Shown here piece by piece: positions 1-8,690 of a DNA stretch of 28,046 bases. The stretch is from Symbiodinium natans (lineage: Eukaryota; Sar; Dinophyceae; Suessiales; Symbiodiniaceae). Within the stretch, counting starts at the first letter, position 1, and every line of letters starts with the position of its first letter. The stretch is from contig CAJNDS010001223.1 in the NCBI GenBank assembly GCA_905221605.1, forward strand, positions 1 through 28,046. The letters run 5' to 3'. A program made the position numbers and the translations under genes. The notes under the pieces are model-generated. The model made no database searches. It had not been told where the DNA came from and saw only the letters and a program-made list of their open reading frames with translations.

Positions 1-1520
1 TTTGACAAAGATTGCACAAGTACTGCAAAGGCCTACACGGGCAGGCATTCGAGCAGATCTGTTGTGAGGGAAAGGACTGGGGCCGGGGCGTGTGCACATT
101 TTTCGCAGAGGTCGAAGCCGCTGTTGCTGCATCGAAATGTGACGGTAAAGACCTTCAGCCAACTGGACTGGCAAGCGATGGGGGCAGATGGTACTCAATG
201 GTAGCGATGTGTCACGAAGAAAGCGAAAACAACACCAAAATCAAGTTTGACATGTTGGGTGTAGTAACTTTTAAGGTTTAGGATGGTTGCCCTGACCCCA
301 AAAAGGAAAACACCCTTAAAAACATAGGCAAAACCATACAAAAACAAGCAGAGAGCAACAGAAACACCAAAATCAAGTTTGACATGTCGGGTGTAGTGAC
401 TTTTAAGGTTTAGGATGGTTGCCCTGACCCCAAAAAAGGAAAACACCTTCAAAATATAGGCAAAACCCATACAAAAACAAGCAGAAAGCGAAAACAACAC
501 CAAAATCAAGTTTGACATGTCGTGAATAATCCTGTTGCTGACAGGATGGCCTCCAAATCGGAGCGAATAGAATCTTCAGCTGTATGTCCGAGGGTTGCCT
601 CCCAGATGCCAAAATCGACGCATCAGCGTGATTCAGCGTGGCATACACATTTGACAAAGATTGCACAAGTACTGCAAAGGCCTACACGGGCAGGCATTCG
701 AGCAGATCTGTTGTGAGGGAACGGACTGGGGCCGGGGCGTGTGCACATTTTTCGCAGAGGTCGAAGCCGCTGTTGCTGCATCGAAATGTGACGGTAAAGA
801 CCTTCAGCCAACTGGACTGGCAAGCGATGGGGGCAGATGGTACTCAATGGTAGCGATGTGTCACGAAGAAAGCGAAAACAACACCAAAATCAAGTTTGAC
901 ATGTTGGGTGTAGTAACTTTTAAGGTTTAGGATGGCTGCCCTGACCCCAAAAAGGAAAACACCTTTAAAAACATAGGCAAAACCATACAAAAACAAGCAG
1001 AGAGCAACAGAAACACCAAAATCAAGTTTGACATGTCGGGCGTAGTGACTTTTAAGGTTTAGGATGGTTGCCCTGACCCCAAAAAAGGAAAACACCTTCA
1101 AAATATAGGCAAAACCCATACAAAAACAAGCAGATAGCGAAAACAACACCAAAATCAAGTTTGACATGTCGTGAATAATCCTGTTGCTGACAGGATGGCC
1201 TCCAAATCGGAGCGAATAGAATCTTCAGCTGTATGTCCGAGGGTTGCCTCCCGGATGCCAAAATCGACGGGCAACATCAGCGTGATTCAGCGTGGCATAC
1301 ACATTTGACAAAGATTGCACAAGTACTGCAAAGGCCTACACGGGCAGGCATTCGAGCAGATCTGTTGTGAGGGAACGGACTGGGGCCGGGGCGTGTGCAC
1401 ATTTTTCGCAGAGGTCGAAGCCGCTGTTGCTGCATCGAAATGTGACGGTAAAGACCTTCAGCCAACTGGACTGGCAAGCGATGGGGGCAGATGGTACTCA
1501 ATGGTAGCGATGTGTCACGA
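1..1520. repeat. End of a satellite array of 654 bp units (preceding composite unit)
   Basis: The window opens inside an array. Unit heads, recognised by the start TTTGACAAAGATTGCAC, lie at 1, 650 and 1304, giving steps of 649 and 654 bp. The shorter step reflects absence of the 5 bp GGCAA found at the junction of most other units. Each unit has a head of about 232 bp, two 132/133 bp monomers, a 25 bp third-monomer stub and a linker of about 130 bp. The array stops abruptly at 1520, after GTGTCACGA, where the gene segment begins. No coding function is supported. Confidence 0.95.
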
Positions 1521-2072
1521 TGATGCATCTAGAAACCAAATGTCATGGCAGAAGCCCGGACGGCTTGCGGGACTTGGCAAAGACTCTTCCCATTGCAACT
1601 GGCCTGCGAACATGATCTGCCAAGCGCATCTTTGAAAGTCGTGGCATGAGAACAGAAACAGCACCATGGTGTCCGCATCTCTCCAAGTGCGCGACCACTG
1701 CGGCATCCACCGGTGAAATCGCGACCGCCGCGCACCCAACCGCTGGAAGCTTCTTGGGCAGCTGTCGTGTGGTTTCGGATAAGAACAACAACGTGCACTG
1801 TAAGCAAGAGCCAAAGAGAAACAAGCAACCACATTCGATCAACATCTGGGCGATCAGCATGTTTGGTTGGCTGAGGTCAAGCCTTCAAGGTTCAAGGAGA
1901 TCGTTACACATGGCACGTTCCGTGACCACATGCATAGGCGTGCTTGCATTCTGTAGAACGCACAACTTGACGCTGCTGGCCATCTGCCAACTGGCGATAG
2001 CTAACGCAGACACAGCAAAAACATATCTCAAGCAGGGTGGCTTGGACTTAGCTTCGCTAAACCGTTCACAGC
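1521..2072. other. 552 bp with no recognisable gene at the left edge of the gene segment
   Basis: Several ORFs of 100-194 codons overlap here on both strands. One is a plus-strand ORF at 1646-2230 that runs antisense to the last exon of the coiled-coil gene. None has a recognisable domain. The equivalents at 12866-13417 and 24204-24755 keep the same ORFs, but with so few substitutions between copies this is no evidence of selection. It may include the 3' flank of the coiled-coil gene. Confidence 0.6.
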
Positions 2073-2481
2073 TCAGGTCTCTTGACGCTCTTCACCAACA
2101 GCATTGTCGCGTGGACGTTGCGCTTCTTGACGTGGTCCGGCATCTGCGTTTTGCCGTCTGCGCAGTAGCCAGATCAGTGAGTCGTCGTCCAAATCGCCTG
2201 CTTTTCGCAGGAGGCGGCGGCGCTTTCTGACCTAAAGGAAAACTGCTTCGCACACTGTCACACTGCATCAGAGCAGGCTACGCAAAAAGAAGTGCTCTTC
2301 TTGAGGATAGCAGCTTCGTTCTTGAGGGCTTTGCTGGCGCGCTTCAGTTCGTCCTGGCAAAAAAGGCACGTGTATGGGCAGCGTGCGCGCATAGGACAGA
2401 AAAGTCTCTTGGCACCTTCAGCTCTTGCCGCTGCCTTTTGAGATCTCGTACAACATCGCCAGCAGCAGCTTCGGCACTCAT
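2073..2481 (-). CDS. Basic coiled-coil protein, three exons, function unknown (copy 1)
   Basis: No single frame is long, but three pieces join cleanly. Exon 1 (2481-2416) starts at an ATG in good context (GCAGCCATGA) and encodes an Arg/Lys/Glu-rich helix. Intron 1 (2415-2354, 62 nt) has a GTGCCA donor and a TTTTTTGCCAG acceptor and is phase 0. Exon 2 (2353-2315) continues the charged helix (DELKRASKALKNE). Intron 2 ends at TTTAG before 2231; its donor is either GC at 2314 (phase 0, gives a continuous helix) or GT at 2281. Exon 3 (2231-2073) begins VRKRRRLLRK, then has an acidic DLDDDSL turn and ends at TGA. The predicted product is about 87 residues with the GC donor. An earlier in-frame ATG at 2574 would add 31 residues. 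It lies 236 bp downstream of the transposase stop and could be a 3' part of that gene. It resembles charged coiled-coil segments abundant in dinoflagellate proteins, recalled from memory. Function is not assignable. Confidence 0.5.
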
Positions 2482-2716
2482 GGCTGCAGCAACTACCGTG
2501 GCGCATGCACACGTCTCTCTTTCCACCCACTTGAGGACACACGAAGCAAAGCACGCGTTCCCGCTCAGAAACATTGCACACGCTGGGCCCTACTTCCAGC
2601 ACCAAGAACGCATGGTCCTTTCCACCATGTTGCACCTTCCCCAAGCAGTATCACACATCCCGCTTGTCGGACGTTGGAGCTTCAAGCATTGAGCGCTTCC
2701 GGTCCCACGGCGAGCT

Positions 2717-4429
2717 TTACTCTTTAAACAAAAGGTCATACGCATAGCCCATGGCGCGATTTCGCGGCCATATGCATTGGCTTGCTTCTTTCGAAGGTGG
2801 AGAACGACCCGCTGCTTGAGGGTCTATTTCAAAAGCTTGCAGCTTCTTGGACAGACAAGGCAGAGCTTCGCCCAGACACCCTGTCAAACTAAAGGATTTG
2901 CGCCACGATCTGCGGGCTCTCATGAGCAAACGTACCCAGTCCAACTTGCTGACTTGTCCGTCACCAAGCTGTCGTAAGATTTGGTACTCCGTTCGGAGCC
3001 ACCACTTGAAAGAGAAGAAGCCGCGCACGTCGAGCGGCTGCAGCAGGAATGTTGCGCCGGCCGGCACGAAATTCAATTTGATGTCAACCTCGCACGCCCG
3101 TAGAAAGACTTCTTTGGAAAGGTGGCATGGAGCCACATCGAGGGTGAGAACCGGTTCCAGCAACCATCTCCAACCGTCCAACGCTAGCGAAATCAGGTCC
3201 AGCATTGCCAAAAGCAGTGATGTGGAGTTCCATGAGGAGACTGTTCGCCAGACATGTGTCCCCGGGCGGCATTCTGCGGCCACTGTCTGCATCAAGCCCA
3301 GTGTAAACACGGACTTATTCCCGATGACGAAATGTGGCAAGCTCTGCTGAAGCTCGTCGTTGTCTGATATCACTGCCACATAGCTCACAAATGTCCGCAA
3401 GTCACCCTTGCGAACCGGCAGACGTGGGCCCTCCACGTCTGCTCCCCAGTGGCGGCGTTGGACCACCAAGCCACAAAGAGGGTGCGGCGTCAGAGCTACA
3501 GATGTCTCATCAAGGTTGAGATGCAAAAGACGTCGGGGTGCACTTGCATGTCGAAGGAAGCTGAGCGATTGGAAGAACACCGCCACCTCTGCCCGGACAC
3601 AAATTCAGATTTGGGCCCCCCATTTTTTGGGCCAGAAAGCGGTCCCGTTTTTGGTACTGGGCCGATTTGCAACTCCAAATATGATGCTTGCTTGTGACCC
3701 CAAAAAAGGCTCCTCAATCTATGCAAAAAGTCTTAACTTCAGAAGAAAATGCACCCAAGCCTTCTGGGGCAAGCGCGCAGGCTCCACAGCCACACGCACT
3801 GGCACGGTTCCTCTACTCACATCCCAACGTTTACACCATCGCTGCAACCACTTCCGGCCGCCACGGTTTGTGGCAGCCCGGCAGCCAGCATGATCACCCA
3901 ATCTTCGTCGAAACTCGAAGAGGGCCGCCTCCGAGGTCGGAGCCGAGTGACAACGAAAGTTCTGCTGCCGAACCCAGCGAAAAAGGTTGGCCTCTGCCAA
4001 GAAAACGTGAGCTTCTCGAGAAGCATGTTTTTGGGCCGCCGTCTGCGGATCTGTACAGGCATGAACATCAGAAGCCGCAGCTTCCCGGTAAAGATTCTGG
4101 ACAAACGTAATGCTTGGCAGCGTGTCGTCAGACGCTGCACGCCTCTGTAGTTGTCGGGCGTGCTGCATGGCCACTATTGCATTGTGACCGCTGAGAACAT
4201 AGGTACACAAGACCTGATGCCGCTGCTTTGGGGAAAGTCCGCACGGCCAACTCACTCTGTGGGCTTTTCGGGCTGCCCTGACAAGCGGCCGCTGTCCTTC
4301 TCGCAAGCGCTGTTGCAGCTCGCGGCAGGTCCGCTTCAGAGAACACAAGCGACAGGTAGCTGCTTGGCAACGGCACTCCATGGTACAGAGCACTTCAGCA
4401 CCGCAAAGCACTTCCTTTTGGAGGCTCAT
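2717..4429 (-). CDS. DDE_1 / pogo-like transposase, two exons (copy 1)
   Basis: This is a probable DNA transposase of the DDE_1 group (pogo/Tigger/Jerky-like). Exon 1 (from ATG 4429 to about 3725) has a Cys-rich N-terminus and a Trp/Arg-rich segment RKWLQRWCKRWDVSRG near residue 192, of the kind found in the DNA-binding helix-turn-helix region of these enzymes. Exon 2 (about 3586-2717) holds the catalytic core. It has LNLDET (Asp at about exon residue 26), LTLDVAPCH (Asp at 150) and FVPAGATFLLQPLD (Asp at 186). The last two Asp residues are 35 residues apart, a pogo-like DD35D spacing. A stop interrupts the frame between exons. One phase-0 solution is a GC donor at 3724 and an acceptor ending CAGAG before 3586 (138 nt), but other donors are possible. 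The product would be about 525 residues. No terminal inverted repeats were found, so autonomous mobility is unproven. Confidence 0.75.
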
Positions 4430-5166
4430 GCGCAGGCAAACTGCGGAAGTGCGAAAACGTCAGACGAGGCTTGGAGATGTACCTCTTGCAAGATTTCGTC
4501 GACAGTCTGCCTGCACCACTACCAACTACGTCGCTGACTCCTGACGCTAAGAACTTGGCCAGACATGCACACGACAAGCTGTGACGAACGACAGTCAAAT
4601 ACGGTCGATTCAATCTCGGCAAGGGCAACACAATGGCCCTCTATCCTTACGTCATGGTCGATGTGCGAACCAACAACGACTTGGCAATACAGCAGCGGTA
4701 ACCCGCAACATACTTGGAAATACCTGGCTTTCCTGCACCCCAAACTGGGGCCGCTGGTAAGGCAGCGTGGAACAACAACAGTTGAGATCTGGCCAACCAC
4801 CATCTTGCCGCCGGCCTTAAGATGACAGAGTCCCCCTCCAGAGACCTCCCTTACCAGTTTGGGCAAGTGTCCACCCTTCAACAGCGGAAATCTGGCCAAA
4901 CGCCGTCTTGCAGCGACTTGGCACGACCTTCTGCGTCGGTGCAAAAGGAACGTCAAAGTAACCTGGACCTGACTTGGAGCTGGAACACCCCCAGGGTAAC
5001 CCGCACATGAGCGTCCCGACGCCGAGCGGACAGCCTGTGCGCCGGTGAGAGCTTCCCAAGGCGCAGCATCATCGGCAAAAAAAGGGGGAGGGGTGCACGA
5101 GCAAGATGAACACCGTCCTGAGCCACGGCGGATAGGAGCAAAAAAAGGGGAGAGGGGTTTGAGCAA
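4360..5166. other. Ambiguous coding content, possible decayed plus-strand frame (copy 1)
   Basis: Two readings compete. On the minus strand one frame is open for 215 codons (5166-4519) but resembles nothing known and is rich in Ser, Cys and Arg. On the plus strand a single frame from 4360 to 5010 looks more protein-like, for example YGRFNLGKGNTMALYPYVMV near 4600. It has in-frame stops at 4582, 4699 and 4783 before its end at 5008. The TAA at 4699 overlaps a GTAACC sequence that could be a splice donor. A diverged internal duplication (ATCTGGCCAA at 4787 and 4890) lies inside. It would be head to head with the transposase gene. I cannot say which strand, if either, is coding. Confidence 0.3.
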
Positions 5167-5199
5167 TGGTGAGCATCAGCAAACAAAAAGGAGGGGCGT
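5070..5199 (+). repeat. G-rich motifs with GAGCAA (copy 1)
   Basis: Two or three degenerate repeats of a motif that combines a poly-A/poly-G run (AAAAAAAGGGGGAGGGG) with GAGCAA plus a GA(G/A)CA element. They look like relatives of the tidier 50-52 bp tandem repeats at 8460-8580, so the motif is dispersed within the unit. Equivalents lie at 16415-16544 and 27773-27902. No function can be assigned; the G runs could form quadruplex structures. Confidence 0.5.
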
Positions 5200-5349
5200 C
5201 AGGTACTTGCAGGCAAAGCCGCTTCCCCTAGCCCCTTGAGCCCTAAAGTCTTCTTCTGCTGTCTTCTTCTGGCGTCTCCACCTAGACAACCGGGCAGTGG
5301 AAAGATGAACACTCTTGCACGCAACAGGCTGTCTGTGACACTGTGCTAG

Positions 5350-6003
5350 GTGTGCCAGAAGCGGCGTGAAGCCAACTGGACGCGTAAAAGCCAGACAGCT
5401 ATCGAGCTTGCAACATGCCTTTTTCGAGACGATGGTGCTCAAGCCTGCGCACGTTTGAACGCAACAGCTGGCATCTGTCAGAAGCATGGAAGCTGCCCGC
5501 GTACTGTCAACCACAAACCACTGGAACATGTGTACAATTGGCATGCGCCTTCACAGCAATCTGATGTACTCAGGCTTATGGAAGACATAGCTGACAGCTT
5601 CGGAAGAAAGGATGCAGGACATGTGAACGATGCACAGGACGGAGAGCAACAAGTCTGGAAATCCAAGGTTGTCGCCTGCCTGTTGCCTGGATTTGGCGTG
5701 CACCCGATGGCAAGCAGCAGTTTTCCTGTCGCACATCAGTTGAGCCCGACTTGGCTGGGCATGACAAGCCAGAGCATGCGGGCATTCGCAGGCCTCAGCA
5801 CACGCGCGGCCGCGGCCCGCCCTCCCGCCCAAGCCCCCTCCCACCGCCCTACATGCTTGAAAAAAAGCGGGCGCGGTTCAAAGCAAGCTCAAAAATCAAG
5901 AAAACATGTCAAAAATCATGCATGCCCGAGCCGTTCAGAACGAAGGACAACACTTCCAAAACATTGTTGCATGTGGAAAAAGCCTTTGTCTGCTCCAACT
6001 TGA
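5350..6003 (+). CDS. Unrecognised plus-strand ORF, 217 codons (copy 1)
   Basis: This is the longest plus-strand ORF of the gene segment, ending 177 bp before the 3' end of the oppositely transcribed Rep gene, so the two would be convergent. The middle part (about residues 55-115, including MEDIADSFGRKDAGHVND) looks coding-like. The C-terminal third is low-complexity, basic and Ser/Arg/Lys/Pro-rich, with Cys residues near the end. No domain, signal peptide or membrane segment is recognised. Minus-strand ORFs of 122 and 97 codons overlap it. In a Rep-encoding replicon, a basic protein opposite Rep would be a place to look for a structural or accessory protein, but nothing in the sequence identifies one. 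It could be a chance ORF. Confidence 0.3.
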   Translation: MCQKRREANWTRKSQTAIELATCLFRDDGAQACARLNATAGICQKHGSCPRTVNHKPLEHVYNWHAPSQQSDVLRLMEDIADSFGRKDAGHVNDAQDGEQQVWKSKVVACLLPGFGVHPMASSSFPVAHQLSPTWLGMTSQSMRAFAGLSTRAAAARPPAQAPSHRPTCLKKSGRGSKQAQKSRKHVKNHACPSRSERRTTLPKHCCMWKKPLSAPT

Positions 6004-6179
6004 AAGGAAAAACAGTTATTTGTATTTTTCAATCGGTTCTTGAGCCAGAGCTGCCTCCTGGCGTCCATTTCTGCCCCCAAAAGCGGCTTGCCCAAAAATG
6101 GTTGCAGAGTCTTCCCCTATCATTATATGGCTTCGTGGTTTAGGCACAGAGCACAGACAGAGTTCCGGCTTCTTGGCTT

Positions 6180-7823
6180 TCACGTCTCATACAGCGGCTG
6201 CTTGCAGTCTATACAGATTGAATTACCTTCGAGCCACTCGCGCTCCTCGCTCTGCAACTCCTCCAGCTCACGCAGCCAAGAGTTCGACGTCAGAATCATA
6301 GCGACGTTGTAGACATACACACTGTAGGTGAACAGATTTGTTCCAGAGTGGGCGAGCGTAACCTCTTCTGTGGATCCCTGAAACAGGCGACGATTGCGCA
6401 AAACCATGTCCGCGGAACCTTCATCATACAAGATGGCGCGGTGGACCAAAGGGTTGAAGCCACGCAAGTCAGGCTGACTCACGCCACAGCAGTTGAGCTC
6501 TAGTGTCTGGCGATGACCGAAGAGGCTGCGAGCATAGATTGTTTTACCAAGTCGCGTGGGACCAGTTAAAACAAGGAAGCTCCTTCGGAACATGGGGCGG
6601 GCGAACTGTGGCAAGAAGTCGCGCTGGACCTGCTCCAGCACAACGGCTGTCTTCATGAGGGGCTGAAGGTCCAGGAGCGCTTGCGCCTTGCGCGCTGCAA
6701 CGGCCTCTGTCTGCATGCACTGTGCATGGAACTTCATGTTGTCTAAATAGGCTTTCACGTGCTTCTTGCAGCGCAGGTACTCCTTCTCCGCAACCTGCTC
6801 CGTAATTTTACAGGCCTGCCATAAATTGGTAATCCAATCCGGCGCAATTGGAAAGGTGGTGAAGGCAGGAGCTGTCGTCGTCATATGAATGGAGCCAATC
6901 TTCGGAACCTGTAAATAATAATGCCCCTGATCGTATGCCTTTCGGCAAGCTTTTCCACGAGCTTGCTTGCACTCCACAGACTGATGCGGAACGGCACCAC
7001 GAAACAACAGACTGGGCTTCGGCAGAGTCACCGTCTGTCCTTACTTTTACCCCACAAAACTACCGGCAAGGACCCAGGAGGAACGCCCGAAGCGGCGGTG
7101 GAAACAGTGGGTCATGTTCACATCAACCCTTTGAAACAGGGCACCTAATTAGCTAACTGCACCGGCGACCGCAAAACCGAGCCAGGACGCAGAACATAAC
7201 CAACTAACCTGCGCCAAGCATCTCGAGTCAAACATCAGATGAAAGTGGATGCTGGGCACCAGCTTCTCCAGACTCACAGCGGTGTGCAGCTCACACGCAA
7301 GAGTCATACGATCCAGCTTGCTTTGCCGTAGCTGCTGCGCAAAGCGTTGGAACTCATCCCAAAGGCTTGCAACCTCGACATTGTCCTGCAAGAGGCGACA
7401 GATATCGGCAATCCGCGACTCCCCTTCTGCCAACATTGCACTTGCCCCGGCATCTGTAATCCTGGACCAGGAGCCAGAGTATCTGAACATCGTGCCACTG
7501 CCGCGGTAGGAAGGCAGCGGTTGCTCATTCAAGACTATGGGGGGTTCTGCGTGCCAGGAGGCAAGCAAAGCTCTTGCTGCAGCCATGAGATGAGCAGGCA
7601 CTTGGCCCAGCATGGCCTGTAGAACTGGAACCTTGTCTATGCTGGTAAACTCCACTCGCAGGACATTGCGCCTCTCATGACCATGTGAGCCTTCCTCGAC
7701 CATTCTCCTCGCAACCCACGTGTCTCGGACAAGGGTCTGGAGCTGGGTCCGTGTTTGCCTGCTGTTTTCTCCCTCCGGCGGACTCTGCTTGCCCTGCAAA
7801 CGACGACGTTTTGCGGGCAACAT
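6180..7823 (-). CDS. rep-like: Rep-like rolling-circle initiator (HUH endonuclease + SF3 helicase), two exons (copy 1)
   Basis: Exon 1 (7823-7209) starts at an ATG with an in-frame TGA two codons upstream and encodes a basic N-terminus (PAKRRR). Near residues 111-119 it has a motif I-like stretch (TMFRYSGSW), and at residues 193-195 the His-x-His of HUH motif II (HFHLMF). A canonical donor CAG/GTTAGT and an acceptor GGACAG define a 174 nt phase-0 intron (7208-7035). Exon 2 (7034-6180) carries GHYYLQVPK, where the catalytic Tyr may lie (not certain). A superfamily 3 helicase follows, with Walker A GPTRLGKT, Walker B-like AILYDEG and motif C ILTSN. The spliced product is about 489 residues, somewhat longer than typical CRESS-DNA virus Reps. 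Such proteins nick an origin and unwind DNA for rolling-circle replication; homologues are known as integrated copies in protist genomes. The upstream repeats and stem-loop fit a linked origin. The frame is intact, and expression is unknown. Confidence 0.82.
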
Positions 7824-7850
7824 GGCTCAGGCAAAATGCCCGGATTTACA

Positions 7851-8045
7851 TGCACGGCACGTGCCAATTAGAGACAGGCAGTCACGCTTCTGTCAGATTC
7901 CCACGCAGTTACACAAACCATACGGCGCTCCCGTTTAGTTAGAGGGTTTGTGGGAAAGAGTCACCTGCACGGTACGTACCAGTTAGAAGCAGGAACTCAC
8001 GCTTGTGTCAGATTCCCCTGCAGTTACGCAAACCATGTGGTGCTC
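7851..8045. repeat. Pair of 80 bp direct repeats, each with a 10 bp palindrome (copy 1)
   Basis: The repeats are 7851-7930 and 7966-8045, with a spacing of 115 bp. They align without gaps with about 14 mismatches by eye. Each contains a perfect palindrome near its start: GGCACGTGCC at 7856-7865 and GGTACGTACC at 7971-7980. The two palindromes differ at two symmetric positions, so the change is compensatory. The first repeat starts 28 bp upstream of the Rep start codon. A role as binding sites for a dimeric protein in the Rep promoter or origin is inference. Confidence 0.85.
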
Positions 8046-8124
8046 ATGAAAAGTGGTGAGCTCTTTGGTGAGAGGCACTGAAGCTCACTGTCCAAGCCTG
8101 CGAAACGCTGCGCAGGAACGTGAC

Positions 8125-8282
8125 AGGACCCAATGTCTACCTTCTCTCATTGCAGAAACCATTACCGCAGGACCGCACAGGACAAGCCACGTACGAGAAC
8201 TGCAAGATGACACGCGTGGTCCTGCAAAACCGTTGTGGGACAATAGAATTATTAGTCCAAAAAACGGATTTGCAGGACCACG
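8125..8282. promoter_or_regulatory. Origin-like stem-loop with AGGAC repeats upstream of Rep (copy 1)
   Basis: A large imperfect inverted repeat has arms 8215-8241 and 8255-8282. The outer 14 bp (CGTGGTCCTGCAAA) pair perfectly, then come one mismatch, five pairs, a small internal loop and four pairs (GGAC/GTCC). The 13-base A/T-rich loop AATAGAATTATTA spans 8242-8254. The loop and first stem base give AATTATTAG (8247-8255), which shares the TATTA core with the nonanucleotide nicked by CRESS-type Reps but is not a full match. AGGAC motifs occur at 8125, 8169, 8179 and 8274 and inverted at 8218-8223, like iterons. It lies about 390 bp upstream of the Rep start. An origin role is inferred, not shown. 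Confidence 0.55.
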
Positions 8283-8459
8283 GGTTTTCGAGGCCTGCTT
8301 TCCCGGAACGTTTCGCGGGGCCGCGTGCCCAGAGCAAGCTTCTAGTGGTCTCCAGGTCTTTGGCCACGAGGTGGTAGGAGACGAAGGAACGTCCACAATG
8401 GGACTGGCTGCCCCGGAACTCCAAGGGAACATCCCTGGGCTGGGTTGTTCGTGGGGTGT

Positions 8460-8580
8460 GAGCAAAATGAGCACCAGGGATGCAGCATGAGCATGACAAA
8501 GGGGGGCGTTTGAGCAAAACGAGCACCAGGGATATGAGCATCACACAGGGGGGGGGCGTCTGAGCAAAACGAACAACATG
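8460..8580 (+). repeat. 50-52 bp G-rich tandem repeats (copy 1)
   Basis: Units start at about 8460, 8512 and 8562 with GAGCAAAA(T/C)GA, followed in the first two by GCACCAGGGAT, a GAGCAT element and a run of six to nine G before CGT. The third unit is partial. Copy 2 has the same at 19805-19925. The pattern is that of a short minisatellite. Confidence 0.8.
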
Positions 8581-8690
8581 TATTTCATGTACCTGTTTCT
8601 GTACACGTCACGTGCAGAGACGCGCAAAGCACAAGCATTGCGGCGCCATTATGCAGTGGTCTTGCCTCAACCCAAGAACTTGGCCGAAGC

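Noticed and set aside
661-930. Recurrent 89- and 71-codon plus-strand ORFs in each 654 bp head
   Set aside because: They recur only because the repeat recurs, overlap each other and minus-strand ORFs, run into the monomer, and show no domain.
2258-2644. 128-codon Cys-rich minus-strand ORF as a zinc-binding protein
   Set aside because: Its Cys residues have no regular spacing, and it crosses an apparent intron of the coiled-coil gene; only the part at 2353-2315 is taken as exon.
4151-4537. 128-codon plus-strand ORF antisense to transposase exon 1
   Set aside because: It has no domain, overlaps a better-supported gene on the other strand, and is lost in copy 3.
7054-7132. A separate small exon between the two Rep exons (minus-strand VDVNMTHCFHRRFG)
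   Set aside because: No splice pair gives it a consistent phase with the canonical donor, whereas joining 7209 directly to 7034 is phase 0 and leaves plausible Rep sequence on both sides.
8053-8544. Overlapping ORFs of 129-145 codons on both strands upstream of Rep
   Set aside because: They span the stem-loop and AGGAC repeats, have no recognisable domain, and occur on both strands at once, as expected of GC-moderate non-coding DNA.
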